The notes: generated by a model not told the origin, from the letters alone. Positions 49,252-58,155 are shown, counted from the stretch's first letter. The stretch is 64,000 nucleotides of DNA from Nonomuraea guangzhouensis (GCF_019396345.1 NZ_JAHKRM010000036.1:1-64000), one strand, 5' to 3'. Translations and numbers: made by a program.

Positions 49252-50121
49252 TCAGGCGGTGCTGTCGTGGCGGTTGTGGCCGAGCACCGCGGCGATCGGC
49301 AGGGCCGCCGCCAGGCCGCTGACCAGCACCGCGGCGAGCGCCCCCAGAACGGCCTGCTCAGCGCCGAACGCGATGCCGATGGCGGCCAGCGGGGGTCCCA
49401 CGTTGCGTACCGCCGCTATGCCTCCCATGGTGGTACGGCGCGTGCGCGATCCGGTGGCCAGCAGCGTGCCGACGGCGAACGCGACGACGGACAGGACGAA
49501 CCCCGCGAGCAGCGTACGCGAGCCGAGCAGTGTGACGACGTCGCGCCAGCTGCCCAGCAGCATGCCCGTCAGCACCATCATGAACGTCACGTTCGACACC
49601 GTGGCGGCGGCCGGATGCCATGAGAGTGCCGAATGCCGTGCGTAGTGGCGCACCATCAGCCCGATGGCGAACGGCGCGAGCTGCAGGATGGCCATGGTCT
49701 GTACCAGGGCGGCGACGTCGAGGGAGATTCCGGCGCCGACCTCGGCCGTGATGAGGATGCCGCTGCTCATCGGGCCGAAGGTGAGGCTGGCCACGGCGGC
49801 CAGCAGCACCTGCATCGCCGTACCGGCGGCCACATCCCCCTTCTGCACCATGCTCAGCTTCGCCCCGAACGGCCCACCCGGTGAGGAGGCGACCAGGACC
49901 AGGGCGATGAAACCCGCGGCGGGCAGGCCGAACAGCGCGGCGATGCCCCAGCCGAGCAGCGGGACGACCACCAGATTGGCCAGCACCGTCAGCAGGAGCA
50001 GCGGCAGGTCGGTGAAGACGGCACGCAGCGCCGGCAGCGTGGTGCCGAGACCGGCGGCGAACATGGTGGCCGCGATGAAGATCACGGTGATCGCGTTGAA
50101 CAGCAGCTGCAATGCGTTCAT
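49252..50121 (-). CDS. bile acid:sodium symporter (BASS) family transporter
   Basis: A 289-residue membrane protein with about nine or ten helices. It has ATMFAAGLGTTLPALRAVFT at the N-terminus, GFIALVLVASSPGGPFGAKL and the central NVTFMMVLTGMLLGS. The C-terminal GGIAAVRNVGPPLAAIGIAF corresponds to the conserved sodium-site region. BASS carriers move organic anions with sodium. Substrate is unknown. It is isolated from any operon. Confidence 0.78.
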   Translation of the reverse strand: MNALQLLFNAITVIFIAATMFAAGLGTTLPALRAVFTDLPLLLLTVLANLVVVPLLGWGIAALFGLPAAGFIALVLVASSPGGPFGAKLSMVQKGDVAAGTAMQVLLAAVASLTFGPMSSGILITAEVGAGISLDVAALVQTMAILQLAPFAIGLMVRHYARHSALSWHPAAATVSNVTFMMVLTGMLLGSWRDVVTLLGSRTLLAGFVLSVVAFAVGTLLATGSRTRRTTMGGIAAVRNVGPPLAAIGIAFGAEQAVLGALAAVLVSGLAAALPIAAVLGHNRHDSTA

Positions 50122-50577
50122 GAAACCTCCACCACCGGCGGCGACCCGTGTCCAGGCGGTGCCTGGCGCCGCGCGTCAGCCTCTGAGGTCGCCGAGCCGG
50201 CGCAGGGCGAGGAGCGAAGGCATGCGGCAAAGGCGAACATCGGCGGACAGCCGGGCCGGCCGCTCCCCGGCAAAACCATTCCCATTTCCCATGGTTGCGA
50301 ACATTCAAATTGCCGGCGACAGGGCAAGTATTCACCCACTCTTTCGCTGGCCCCATATCAAAGAAATCAGCGGCATTTATCGGGAACCTTTCTTGCGGAT
50401 CAAAACAACAGCAAAGAGAGGGAATGAACGTAACAAAACCCCGTGAGACCGAGGGGTGGGGAGACTGATCAGCACTCACTCGCGCCGTGTCCGCATCTGG
50501 ATGGCAAACGATGGCAACTTTCCGTGAGCGAGGAGAGCCTGACTGTCACCAAGCGAAGAAGCAAAGGGGGAATCCGA
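50122..50577. other. intergenic region with divergent promoters
   Basis: About 455 bases between divergent genes. The AT-richer DNA at 50275-50440 is suited to promoters. No gene is supported; in-frame sequence upstream of the GTG at 50578 is open back to 50443 but has no protein character. Confidence 0.4.
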
Positions 50578-51189
50578 GTGGCGAACATCCGGCGTCGCAC
50601 AGCACTGCGGCTGGTCACAGGGGCATCGCTCGCCGCGCTCGGCGGGCTCGCCATCACCGCGCAACCCGCCCAAGCCCTGCAACACCTGTGGGGAACCTGT
50701 ACGCGGTGCAGGATCCTCTGGTTCACCGGGAACGGCACCCGGGGCGGCTGCCCGGCGGGCGACATCCTCGACGGCGGACACCACTACCTCGGGCTCGACT
50801 GGATGGTGAAGACCGTCGAAGACGGCGGAGCCGGGCAACCCGGCTGGCGGTGGTGCGGGCTCTGTCAGGCGCTCTGGTTCGAGGGCAACGGTGGCGATCC
50901 GGGCGCGTGCCCCTCCGCTTACGGCGGCAACCCCGGACATCTCCCCTTCACGCGTCCGGTGGCGGGCCAGCCGGGAACATCGTCGGCGCACTACGTCCTG
51001 GAGGACCTCACCAACAGAGACCGGCCCGGCGGTTTCTCCGGCTGGCGCTTCTGCGGCAAATGCAACGGGCTCTGGGACGCCGTCAATAACAGCCTGTACA
51101 CGAACAACGTCTGCCCGAGCGACCACCAGCCGCACAGCCTCTGGGGGAGCGGCAACTACGTCCTGCGCCGCTTCGGCAGCACACGATGA
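50578..51189 (+). CDS. secreted protein with three CxxC repeats
   Basis: A 203-residue protein. A basic signal region (RRRTALRLVTGASLAALGGL, ending AQPAQA) precedes three homologous units. Unit 1 is WGTCTRCRILWFTGN...CPAG. Unit 2 is WRWCGLCQALWFEGNG...CPSA. Unit 3 is WRFCGKCNGLWDAVNN...CPSD. Each has CxxC, a tryptophan after the second Cys and a later Cys-Pro. Each could bind one metal ion or form disulphides outside the cell. I chose the GTG after AAGGGGG. Function is unknown. Confidence 0.65.
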   Translation: MANIRRRTALRLVTGASLAALGGLAITAQPAQALQHLWGTCTRCRILWFTGNGTRGGCPAGDILDGGHHYLGLDWMVKTVEDGGAGQPGWRWCGLCQALWFEGNGGDPGACPSAYGGNPGHLPFTRPVAGQPGTSSAHYVLEDLTNRDRPGGFSGWRFCGKCNGLWDAVNNSLYTNNVCPSDHQPHSLWGSGNYVLRRFGSTR

Positions 51190-51247
51190 TCCGTGGCCGT
51201 CGAACCACCGCCCGCGGAGGCGATCAGCCGGAAGGGAAACACACATC

Positions 51248-51760
51248 GTGTTCGATGCCGGCCTTCACGATGAACTGCTGCGACGCATGCAAAGTGACCA
51301 GGAGGTACGCCTGAGCCTGCCCAAGGACGGACCCGTGCCGGATGACCTGATGGAGAAATGGCGGAGCGTGGACGACGACAACACGACGTACCTCAAGCAG
51401 GTGGTCGACGAGTACGGCTGGCCGGGTCATGACCTGGTCGGAGAGGAAGGCGCGCACGCAGCCTGGCTCCTGGCGCAGCATGCCGATCACGACCCGGACT
51501 TCCAGCGGCGGTGTTTGGCGCTCCTGCGGGACGCCGTGGACCGGGGCCAAGCGGCGCCGGGTGACCTCGCGTACCTGGTCGATCGTGTTCGGGTCAACGA
51601 GGAACGGCCGCAGGTGTACGGCACGCAGTACCACGCCCCTGACGGCGTTTTCCAGCCGCGGCCGATCGAAGATCGTGAGCGGCTTGACGAGCGCCGCGCC
51701 GGGGCTGGGCTGGGACCGCACGCCGATTACGACAGCTCCATGAGGCAGCAGTACGGGTGA
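51248..51760 (+). CDS. DUF6624 family protein
   Basis: A 170-residue soluble protein. It has WRSVDDDNTTYLKQVVDEYG, then WPGHDLVGEEGAHAAWLLAQ and HADHDPDFQRRCLALLRDAV. These conserved D-N, GWP, VGxxG-A-AW-L-QHAD blocks identify DUF6624. The C-terminal part PQVYGTQYHAPDGVFQPRPI is also typical. GTG start after GGAAGGGA. The role of the family is unknown to me. It follows the secreted CxxC protein by 58 bases and may be co-transcribed. Confidence 0.75.
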   Translation: MFDAGLHDELLRRMQSDQEVRLSLPKDGPVPDDLMEKWRSVDDDNTTYLKQVVDEYGWPGHDLVGEEGAHAAWLLAQHADHDPDFQRRCLALLRDAVDRGQAAPGDLAYLVDRVRVNEERPQVYGTQYHAPDGVFQPRPIEDRERLDERRAGAGLGPHADYDSSMRQQYG

Positions 51761-51805
51761 GAACCTGGACCTGTTCGCCGGCCTGAGAATGGCGGGCTGT
51801 GGACG

Positions 51806-52504
51806 TCAGAACAGCTCCTCCTGGTCACCTGTCGGCGTGGGCGGCTTCTTGGGCGGGAGACCGGCGGTGGCCTCCAGACGGTGCAGAGTTCGCCATCCGG
51901 CTTGCCGGCCGTCGGCCAGGAGACGGCGAAACAGCTGCGCGGTCGCTTCCACGTCGGGCATCGCGCGATGCCGGTTGATCGGCCGCGGGATGTGCAGGTA
52001 CCGCAGCAGCGTGTCGAGGTTGTGCGAGCTCAGCTCCGGATAGAGGGCGCGTGCCAGCCGTACGGTGTCCAGCAGCGGGGTCGCGGCCAGGACGGGGCAG
52101 TGGGGTCGCTGGCGGGCGATCAGCCCTGCTTCGGTGGGCGCGTGCTGAGCGACGAGCCGATACGGTGGCGCGTCCAAGAGCGTGTCCAGCCGGGCCATGA
52201 CCTCGTCGGGCTGGTCGGCGCCGGCCAGTAGGTGAAGGGTCAGTCCGGTCTGGCGGGTGTCGAAGGCGGTGACGGGCACGTCGGGCGGCGGTGCCATCAG
52301 GGCCTCGAATCGCCAGAGCTCCGCCAGGTCGCCGTTCTTGACGGTGAGCGCCAGCGCGGCCACTTCGACCGGGACGGCGGGCCGGCCGGCCGGGGTCAGT
52401 GCCTCGAAGTCGATTACGACATAGGTGTGTCTGGACACATCGGGGTCGTCGAGGAGTTCGCCGGCGGGTGAGGCTGCGTGGGGTGGCTGCCCGGTGGGTT
52501 CCAT
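51806..52504 (-). CDS. 3'-5' exonuclease, DEDDh type
   Basis: A 232-residue nuclease. The exonuclease motifs are visible: Exo I YVVIDFEALTPAGRP (D and E), Exo II around RLVAQHAPTEAGLIARQRPH (deviating, with H-A-P in place of H-N-A) and Exo III INRHRAMPDVEATAQLF (H and D). The intermediate LLDTVRLARALYPELSSHNL resembles DnaQ-like proteins. ATG at 52504 after a weak GGCGA site. A longer in-frame form to 52711 lacks a clear site. Probably cytoplasmic DNA or RNA trimming. Confidence 0.75.
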   Translation of the reverse strand: MEPTGQPPHAASPAGELLDDPDVSRHTYVVIDFEALTPAGRPAVPVEVAALALTVKNGDLAELWRFEALMAPPPDVPVTAFDTRQTGLTLHLLAGADQPDEVMARLDTLLDAPPYRLVAQHAPTEAGLIARQRPHCPVLAATPLLDTVRLARALYPELSSHNLDTLLRYLHIPRPINRHRAMPDVEATAQLFRRLLADGRQAGWRTLHRLEATAGLPPKKPPTPTGDQEELF

Positions 52505-53090
52505 GTGGTCGCCTCTCGATGGATGATCTCGGCGCGGGCGCGCAGGTCCTGTTTCGGTGTCGGTGCGGCAGCGGTACGGCCGGCATGCTCGGCGGTGGAC
52601 ACGCGGACCGGCCTCATCTCCTGGCAGGCCGGGCGTGGCCCGAAGGTGCCGACGCTGTTGTGGCATCCCAGCTTGGTGCAGGTGGGTGGCGAATGCCTGG
52701 GGTTCGGGCAACGTGCTCTGCCAGATGGTGCTGTGGCCGTTGGGTTCGTCGCCGTCGGCCGGGACGATACGGAGCAGGCCGGGCGTTTCGCCACGGAGGC
52801 CTGCCAGGAGCGCGGCTTGGGTGCGACGGTGGGCGAGCGCGGCGTTGAACGCGGGCAGGTTGTGGCGAGCGCAGCGTTGGAGCGGGCAGGGTGTGGCGGG
52901 CGAGCGCAGCGTTGGACGCGGGCAGGGTGGGGTGGGCGAGCGCGGCCGACAGATCAGGCAGCCGGTAGTTGCGGCCCAGCCGGGTGAGCGCGGGCGTGCC
53001 CGTAGCGGGCAGCGCCCGGTGCGTGCGGTAGTCGGCGATAGGAGCGCGGTTGGTGGCCGAGGCCGGTTCGTGCGGGCTCAGGCGGCGAGG
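52505..53090. other. gap with tandem repeats, possible decayed gene
   Basis: A minus-strand frame at about 52550-52730 reads CPNPRHSPPTCTKLGCHNSV then GTFGPRPACQ, a Cys-rich, protein-like run. It has no convincing start and no family I know. The upstream part is dominated by the tandem repeats at 52831-52945. Confidence 0.35.
52831..52945. repeat. imperfect tandem repeats of 32-36 bp
   Basis: The block GGCGAGCGCRGCGTTGRA plus a GCGGGCAGG tail recurs three times, with a fourth partial copy (CGAGCGC at 52834, 52866, 52901 and 52937; steps of 32, 35 and 36). Because the steps are not all multiples of three, the repeats break any single reading frame. Confidence 0.65.
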
Positions 53091-53873
53091 TCAGGCATCT
53101 CCCAGGCGCACTCGGCCGCCGTACGCGGACAGCAGGGTGTCGTTGTGTGCGTCGCCCCCGGGGGTGTTGGCGGACTTGTAGACGGGCGGCGCCTGCCCGG
53201 CGGCCAGGAACCGGCCCACCACGTCGGCGACCAGGAGCTGGGCGATCAGGACGCCGGTCAAGTTCGACACGGGACAGATGGCGCCGCCACCGGGCAACGG
53301 AAGGGCCGCGTCCCCGTACGGTGCGCCATTGTCGATGACCACATCGGCCAGCCCGGCCAGCCGCTCCCGCCCACGGGGGACGCGTCCGGCACCGGCATCG
53401 AGCCGCTCACGCGTGGCCGCCTCGGCTGTGTGTGCCCTTGAGGTGATCGCGATCAGCGGGTGCCCGCGTTCGCTCGCCAGACGGGCCATCTCGACGATCG
53501 TCGCGTTGCCGCCGGAGTTCGAGATGATCACGAAGACGTCGTTGGGCCCGATGTCGGCCAGCTCCCAGATGCGCAGGGCCAGTCCCGGTTCCCGTTCGAT
53601 CTTCGGGTCGAGGATGTCCTGCGGCGAGGCGTCGCCGTAGTAGGCGAGGTCGCGGATGCCCAGTTGGTTCGCGGGCACCAGCCCACCGGCCCGCCCGACC
53701 AGCTCCAGCGCGACCGCCCTGGAGTGCCCCGTGCCGAACGCCTGCACCACCCCGCCAGCCCGCAACCCGTCGTAGACCAGGCGCCCGGCCCGCCCGATCG
53801 CCTCCCGCTCCCCGTCGAGCACCCGCTCGACGGCCGCCCTGGCGACGTCCGCGTACCCGCTCTGGCCGATCAC
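53091..53873 (-). CDS. SIS domain sugar isomerase/binding protein
   Basis: A 260-residue SIS protein. The phosphosugar-binding folds show VVQAFGTGHSRAVALELVGR and VFVIISNSGGNATIVEMARL. Then come HPLIAITSRAHTAEA and an end with YKSANTPGGDAHNDTLLSAY, the pattern of the YckI/UPF0309-like group. It is the last gene of a five-gene minus-strand operon. With a BadF-type kinase in the same operon, it probably acts on a phosphorylated amino sugar. A duplicated ATCACATGTCCTCC at 53870-53905 marks the junction with the upstream gene. Confidence 0.82.
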   Translation of the reverse strand: MIGQSGYADVARAAVERVLDGEREAIGRAGRLVYDGLRAGGVVQAFGTGHSRAVALELVGRAGGLVPANQLGIRDLAYYGDASPQDILDPKIEREPGLALRIWELADIGPNDVFVIISNSGGNATIVEMARLASERGHPLIAITSRAHTAEAATRERLDAGAGRVPRGRERLAGLADVVIDNGAPYGDAALPLPGGGAICPVSNLTGVLIAQLLVADVVGRFLAAGQAPPVYKSANTPGGDAHNDTLLSAYGGRVRLGDA

Positions 53874-53892
53874 ATGTCCTCCCGCAGTTCGA

Positions 53893-55191
53893 TCACATGT
53901 CCTCCAGCAGTTGGCGCGCGACCCCGGCCAGCGCCTCGGCGCTGCCCGGAGCCACCTGGCTCACCAGCACTTCGTACTCAGCCCGTTCGTACGCCTCAGC
54001 GGTCGGCAGATAGCCGGGATACCCGTTGACGTATCCCAGCACCATGACCGGTCCCCCTGGGACGATGCTCTCCGCCACGGCGAGGAACGGCTCGCCGGGC
54101 AGCCCCACCACGGACAACTCCCCGAGCCGGGCGGCGTGCACCCGCACACCGATCGGGCCTTCCCGCCCGCTGCGGTCCGGCCGCGCCTGAACCCCCTCCA
54201 GCCTGCTGCGGGCAAGCCGGACAGCGACCGGATCGCCACTGGCTTCGGCCGCGCGTAGATCAGCGGCCAGCGCGGCCGGATCCATGGCCCGATCCACGGG
54301 CACGGAGTCGCGGCTCTCGTCGAGCCGTACCGGGGCGAGCTCCAGTCGCCGTGCCGCCCACGTGATTTCGGAGTCCGCTGACCAGGCGCGGGTCGGGGGC
54401 TCTCGCAGCAGTTCCAGGCAGCGGTCGGCGACTATCGCGGCGAGGCGGTCCAGTTCGGCCGCGTCCTGGCCGCGGCGGGTGTGGCGGGTGCTGATGTCGC
54501 CCGCCGCGCCGGTGGCGACCAATGTCCACACGTCCGGACCGAGCCTCGCGCTCAGCGCCCGTCGTACGGCACCGACCAGGTCGGCGCTGACCAGACGGCT
54601 GGCGGCGGGCAGCACCGTGGGATGAACGGGCAGCACCACCAGCACACCGGCGAGCTGTCCATCCTCGTTCGCGGCATTGCGGTCGGTGAGCTGCCCCTCC
54701 TCATCAGCGCTGTGGCGGACGGCGATCACGGTGAGCGGGACCACTGCCGGTGCGGACGGTCGGCTGCGGTCCGCGCCGACGCCGTGCAGCTCGCCGTGGT
54801 GTGCCTCCCCGTCGCACGGGCGCTCGCACTCGATCGCCTGCTGTATGGCCGCGGCCACCGCCTCGGTGAGGCGGTCGAGCCATGGGGCGGGTGTCGGTCC
54901 TCCGCCAGGTACACAGCCGGTCTCCGGTCCCGAGTGGGTGTGGCTGGCCGCCAGCCACAGCTCGCAGCCGAGCGAGCGGGCGTCCGATCTGACTCGGTGG
55001 GCCAGGTCCTCGTTCACGCAGATGACGTCGGCGATTGCCAGCGCGAAGCGGCGTTCGCCGTCGAACCAGGTGATCGCGTTCACCGACAGCGGGTCCAGCA
55101 AACCCGCTGACGGGCCGGGGCGGTCGAGGTAGCCGCCCATGGGGGTGCCGTCGGGAACGGGGAGGTTCGCACTGCCGTGGCCTACTCTCAT
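53893..55191 (-). CDS. neutral/alkaline ceramidase-like hydrolase
   Basis: A 432-residue protein of the neutral ceramidase N-terminal-domain type. It starts VGHGSANLPVPDGTPMGGYL and carries the conserved LAASHTHSGPET (zinc-binding His-x-His) and LVATGAAGDISTRH (G-N/A-x-GD region). It ends LGYVNGYPGYLPTAEAYERA with YEVLVSQVAPGSAE. No signal peptide, so unlike secreted ceramidases it is cytoplasmic. It is coupled to the BadF-type kinase (ATGA) and followed by an SIS gene. It may cleave an amide on an N-acyl amino sugar or related compound; this is inferred from context. Confidence 0.75.
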   Translation of the reverse strand: MRVGHGSANLPVPDGTPMGGYLDRPGPSAGLLDPLSVNAITWFDGERRFALAIADVICVNEDLAHRVRSDARSLGCELWLAASHTHSGPETGCVPGGGPTPAPWLDRLTEAVAAAIQQAIECERPCDGEAHHGELHGVGADRSRPSAPAVVPLTVIAVRHSADEEGQLTDRNAANEDGQLAGVLVVLPVHPTVLPAASRLVSADLVGAVRRALSARLGPDVWTLVATGAAGDISTRHTRRGQDAAELDRLAAIVADRCLELLREPPTRAWSADSEITWAARRLELAPVRLDESRDSVPVDRAMDPAALAADLRAAEASGDPVAVRLARSRLEGVQARPDRSGREGPIGVRVHAARLGELSVVGLPGEPFLAVAESIVPGGPVMVLGYVNGYPGYLPTAEAYERAEYEVLVSQVAPGSAEALAGVARQLLEDM

Positions 55192-56195
55192 CGCCGCACC
55201 GTTCTGATCATCGTTCCGTAGGGTCCCGGTTCTTCGGTGGCGGCCAGCAGGGCGGCGCCCGCGAGGCTGTCGCCGGCGGGTGGCTGGAGGCGGGCCCGGG
55301 GTAGGAGGCCGGTCAGTTCCGCCTCGAATCCGGCCCGCAGCGCCGGGTCGCGTAGCAACCGGCCGGTCCACGCCACGGGAACCGCCGCATCGCCGGCGAA
55401 GGCACGGGCGGCCGCCGCCGCCGTGGCCGCCAGCTCGCGGGCCGCCTCGTCGACGATGGCGCGCGCCGTGTCATCGCGGGCTGTGTCGCCATGGGCCGTG
55501 TCGCCATGGGTCAGGTCACACGCCAGTTCGTCACACGCCAGTTCGTCACAGGCCAGGTCGCGGACCATGTCGCCACGCGCCAGTTCGAGTACGTGTACCG
55601 CGAACCCCGCCACCTGCGCCACGCCATCCGGTGCCAGGTAGAGCCGGGCAGGCAACCCGGCCAGGTCCCCGAACACGTCGCGGGCCCGCTGGGTGAGCGG
55701 GCCGCTCGGGGATCGGCCGTCGAAGCCCCGGGCGGCCGCCTCCAGCCCGCGCCGCCCGATCCAGTAGCCGCCGCCCGCGTCGCCGTACAGGAAACCCCAC
55801 CCGTCCACCTGCCGGACGACGGCCGGGCGGGCACCGGAACCGCCGGCGGTGCTCACGCCCAGGGCGATCGCGCCCGTGCCCGCCGCCAGCACGACGCCCG
55901 GCCCGCCCGAGAACGCGCCCGCGTGCGAGGTGACGACATCCGTGGTGATCATCACCCGGCGGGCCGTCCCGAGCAGCCGGGTGGCCAGTTCTTCCGGGGC
56001 GTCGAGGAGGGTGGTGAGGCCGAGGCAGACGGTGTCGAGGTCGCCCCAGCCGTCGCCGATCCGTGACAGCACCGCCTCCACCGGCGAGCCCTCGGCATAG
56101 GACAGGCCGGGCCGCTCGTACACCTCCCGGATCCGGCCGCCGGTCGCGAAGCCGAGGCGCAGGCCCGTCTGGCCGCCGTCGATCGCCAGGTCCAT
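55188..56195 (-). CDS. BadF/BcrA-type ATPase, N-acetylglucosamine kinase-like
   Basis: A 335-residue actin-fold kinase: LAIDGGQTGLRLGFATGGRI (phosphate 1), VVLAAGTGAIALGV (phosphate 2), GWGFLYGDAGGGYWIGRRGL and GLEAAARGFDGRS (GlcNAc-kinase-like), and VAWTGRLLRDPALRAGFEAE. An insert of five-residue repeats (units such as ELACD and TAHGD) sits at about residues 210-243, encoded by 15-bp tandem repeats. ATG at 56195, as a longer form lacks a ribosome site. Likely phosphorylates an amino sugar used by the SIS protein in the same operon. Confidence 0.8.
   Translation of the reverse strand: MDLAIDGGQTGLRLGFATGGRIREVYERPGLSYAEGSPVEAVLSRIGDGWGDLDTVCLGLTTLLDAPEELATRLLGTARRVMITTDVVTSHAGAFSGGPGVVLAAGTGAIALGVSTAGGSGARPAVVRQVDGWGFLYGDAGGGYWIGRRGLEAAARGFDGRSPSGPLTQRARDVFGDLAGLPARLYLAPDGVAQVAGFAVHVLELARGDMVRDLACDELACDELACDLTHGDTAHGDTARDDTARAIVDEAARELAATAAAAARAFAGDAAVPVAWTGRLLRDPALRAGFEAELTGLLPRARLQPPAGDSLAGAALLAATEEPGPYGTMIRTVRR
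55468..55563. repeat. 15-bp tandem repeats inside the BadF-type kinase gene
   Basis: Two families of 15-bp units lie side by side: GTGTCGCCATGGGCC/GTGTCGCCATGGGTC with a third degenerate copy, and CACACGCCAGTTCGT twice plus a diverged copy. They encode an acidic run of five-residue repeats without breaking the frame. Confidence 0.8.
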
Positions 56196-56214
56196 ACGCC
56201 CTCCAACAAGAGCA

Positions 56215-57294
56215 TCACGAGCCGGGCCGGAGCCCGGCCCTTCGGTATTCGGTCGGGGAACACCCGACATGCCGCCGGAACGCGCCCCGCAGCGCCTTCG
56301 CGCTCAGGTAGCCAGTACGGGCGGCGATCACGTCGACGGGCAGCGGCGAGGTGGTCAGCAGGCGGCGCGCGTGCCGTAACCGCAGGCCGGTGAGGTGGCG
56401 CAGGAAGGTGGTGCGGCGCTCCTCGGCGAACAGGTGCGAGATGTAGAACGGGCTCGCGTTCACCGCCTCCGCCACCGTCGTCAGGCGCAGCCCGGGATCG
56501 GTGTAGTGCTCGGCCAGGTACGCCTCGGCCAGCGTGAGCACGTCCCGGCGCGGCGGCGGTGGCATCAGCCGGCCGAGCGCCTCGCGCAGCCAGATGTGCA
56601 GGTAGGAGCGCTCGTGGATGTCGCCGACCGAGACGATGTCCTCGATCGGCAGCCGGGCGCACGCCTCCACCCAGTCGGTCGAGCCGTCGGCCAGCCTGGA
56701 CCGATTGGCCACGTCCACCACGAACAGCAGCTGCCCGATGAGCCAGTTGCGCAGCGTCCGGGGGTCCACGTCCCGCTCGCGGGCGCACCGGTCCACCCAT
56801 CCCGCCAGCAGCCCGGCCGCGCCGTTGCGGTCGCCGGCCCGTACCCGCCGGGAGAGCTCCTGCTCGATGCGTACGGGCGGCGCGAGCGGCACCCGCGCGG
56901 GCGGCGGCGGGGCGATCACCCGGTCGCCGCCGAGCACGAGCTTGTAGTCGTTGGCCAGCCGGGCGTCGCGCTCGGCCGCCCCGCGGCCGTCGGGGCTCGG
57001 CGAGCCGAGACTGACGGTGGCGGTCCAGGCCGTCTCGCGCACCATGTGCGCGCGCACCTCCTCCGCCAGCGCCGCCGCGTCGCTCATCAGGGCGTCGGGG
57101 TCGGTTCCGGTCAGCAGGACGAGCCACTCCTCGGGCGGCTGCGGGCGGCAGGTGGCCCCGGGGCGGCCGTGAGTGGCCGCCCGTACCACCTGGTCGGCGT
57201 GCCGGAGCTGGCGGCGCGCCCACGACCTTCCCCGAGCCTGCTCGGACGCCATGTAGTCGTCGATGTCCACCAGTGCGGCCACAGCGTAGTCCAT
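56215..57294 (-). CDS. AraC family regulator with a degenerate GGDEF-like N-terminus
   Basis: A 359-residue regulator. The C-terminal double helix-turn-helix (about 255-352) has EAYLAEHYTDPGLRLTTVAE, VNASPFYISHLFAEERRTTF and VIAARTGYLSAKALRGAFRR, then CSPTEYRR. The first 130 residues (VAALVDIDDYMASEQARGRS; EEWLVLLTGTDPDALMSDAA) recall a GGDEF cyclase fold that lacks the GG(D/E)EF site. A helical middle domain follows. It lies nine bases after the FAH-family gene and 19 before the kinase, so it sits inside the operon it presumably controls. Confidence 0.82.
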   Translation of the reverse strand: MDYAVAALVDIDDYMASEQARGRSWARRQLRHADQVVRAATHGRPGATCRPQPPEEWLVLLTGTDPDALMSDAAALAEEVRAHMVRETAWTATVSLGSPSPDGRGAAERDARLANDYKLVLGGDRVIAPPPPARVPLAPPVRIEQELSRRVRAGDRNGAAGLLAGWVDRCARERDVDPRTLRNWLIGQLLFVVDVANRSRLADGSTDWVEACARLPIEDIVSVGDIHERSYLHIWLREALGRLMPPPPRRDVLTLAEAYLAEHYTDPGLRLTTVAEAVNASPFYISHLFAEERRTTFLRHLTGLRLRHARRLLTTSPLPVDVIAARTGYLSAKALRGAFRRHVGCSPTEYRRAGLRPGS

Positions 57295-57303
57295 CCCCCT
57301 ACT

Positions 57304-58155
57304 TTAGGCGGACCGAAATTTGACCGTATTTACCAGCGTGCCGACTCCTGCCACCGTCGCCCGCATGGTGTCGCCGTCCTTGAGCGGCGCGATTCCGGCC
57401 ACGGTGCCGGTCGCGATCAGGTCTCCGGGCAGCAGCGTCATCCCGTCGGACAGGTCCTCGATCAGCCGGGGGAGGCCGAAGACCATCTGCTTGGTGTTCG
57501 CCCGCTGCCTGACCTCGCCGTCGACCTCCAGGACCAGCTCCAGCGCCTGCGGATCCGGCACCTCGTCCACCGTCGCCAGAAACGGGCCGACCGGGGCGAA
57601 GGTGTCGAACCCCTTCGACTGGTCCCAGGGGACGTTCCTGGCGATGTTCGCGAGTTGCAGGTCGCGGGCCGTCATGTCGTTGATCACGGTGTAGCCGGCC
57701 ACGGCCTCCTGCCACCGTTCGGCGGGCAGGTCCCTGGTGACCTTGCCGATGACGACCGCCAGCTCCACCTCATGCTCCAGGTGGCGGGTACGGGCCGGCG
57801 CCACCACCGGCCGGTTGTGGCCGGTGAGCGCGGACGGCGGCTTGAAGAACAGCACCGGCTCGGGCGGCACCTCCATGCCGCTCTCCTCCGCGTGCGCCCG
57901 GTAGTTCAGGGCCAGACAGCAGATCTTCGTACAGGTGGCCACCGGCGGTTCGAAGAGCACCGCGCTCTGGTCCAGCAGGGGTCCCGCCGACCGCTCGGCC
58001 ACCAGCTCGGTGAGCCGGTCGAGCCCGTGTACGGCCAGGGCGGCCACCGGGTCGTCGCCGAGGTCGGCCAGGCTGAGCAGGCCACCGCCGTCCGGGTGCA
58101 GGGCCACCAGCTCGACGGGGTCGGATGGGGTACGCCGAATACGTCCAAGGAACAT
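57304..58155 (-). CDS. fumarylacetoacetate hydrolase family protein
   Basis: A 283-residue FAH-superfamily enzyme. CLALNYRAHAEESGMEVPPE, VLFFKPPSALTGHNRPVVAP, then EHEVELAVVIGKV (metal-binding Glu residues), VAGYTVINDMTARDLQ and LLPGDLIATGTVAGI are all standard. Such enzymes hydrolyse or hydrate 2-keto acids, including 2-keto-3-deoxy sugar acids. It leads the five-gene operon and is divergent from the class III aminotransferase across about 106 bases. ATG at 58155; an earlier start lacks support. Confidence 0.88.
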   Translation of the reverse strand: MFLGRIRRTPSDPVELVALHPDGGGLLSLADLGDDPVAALAVHGLDRLTELVAERSAGPLLDQSAVLFEPPVATCTKICCLALNYRAHAEESGMEVPPEPVLFFKPPSALTGHNRPVVAPARTRHLEHEVELAVVIGKVTRDLPAERWQEAVAGYTVINDMTARDLQLANIARNVPWDQSKGFDTFAPVGPFLATVDEVPDPQALELVLEVDGEVRQRANTKQMVFGLPRLIEDLSDGMTLLPGDLIATGTVAGIAPLKDGDTMRATVAGVGTLVNTVKFRSA

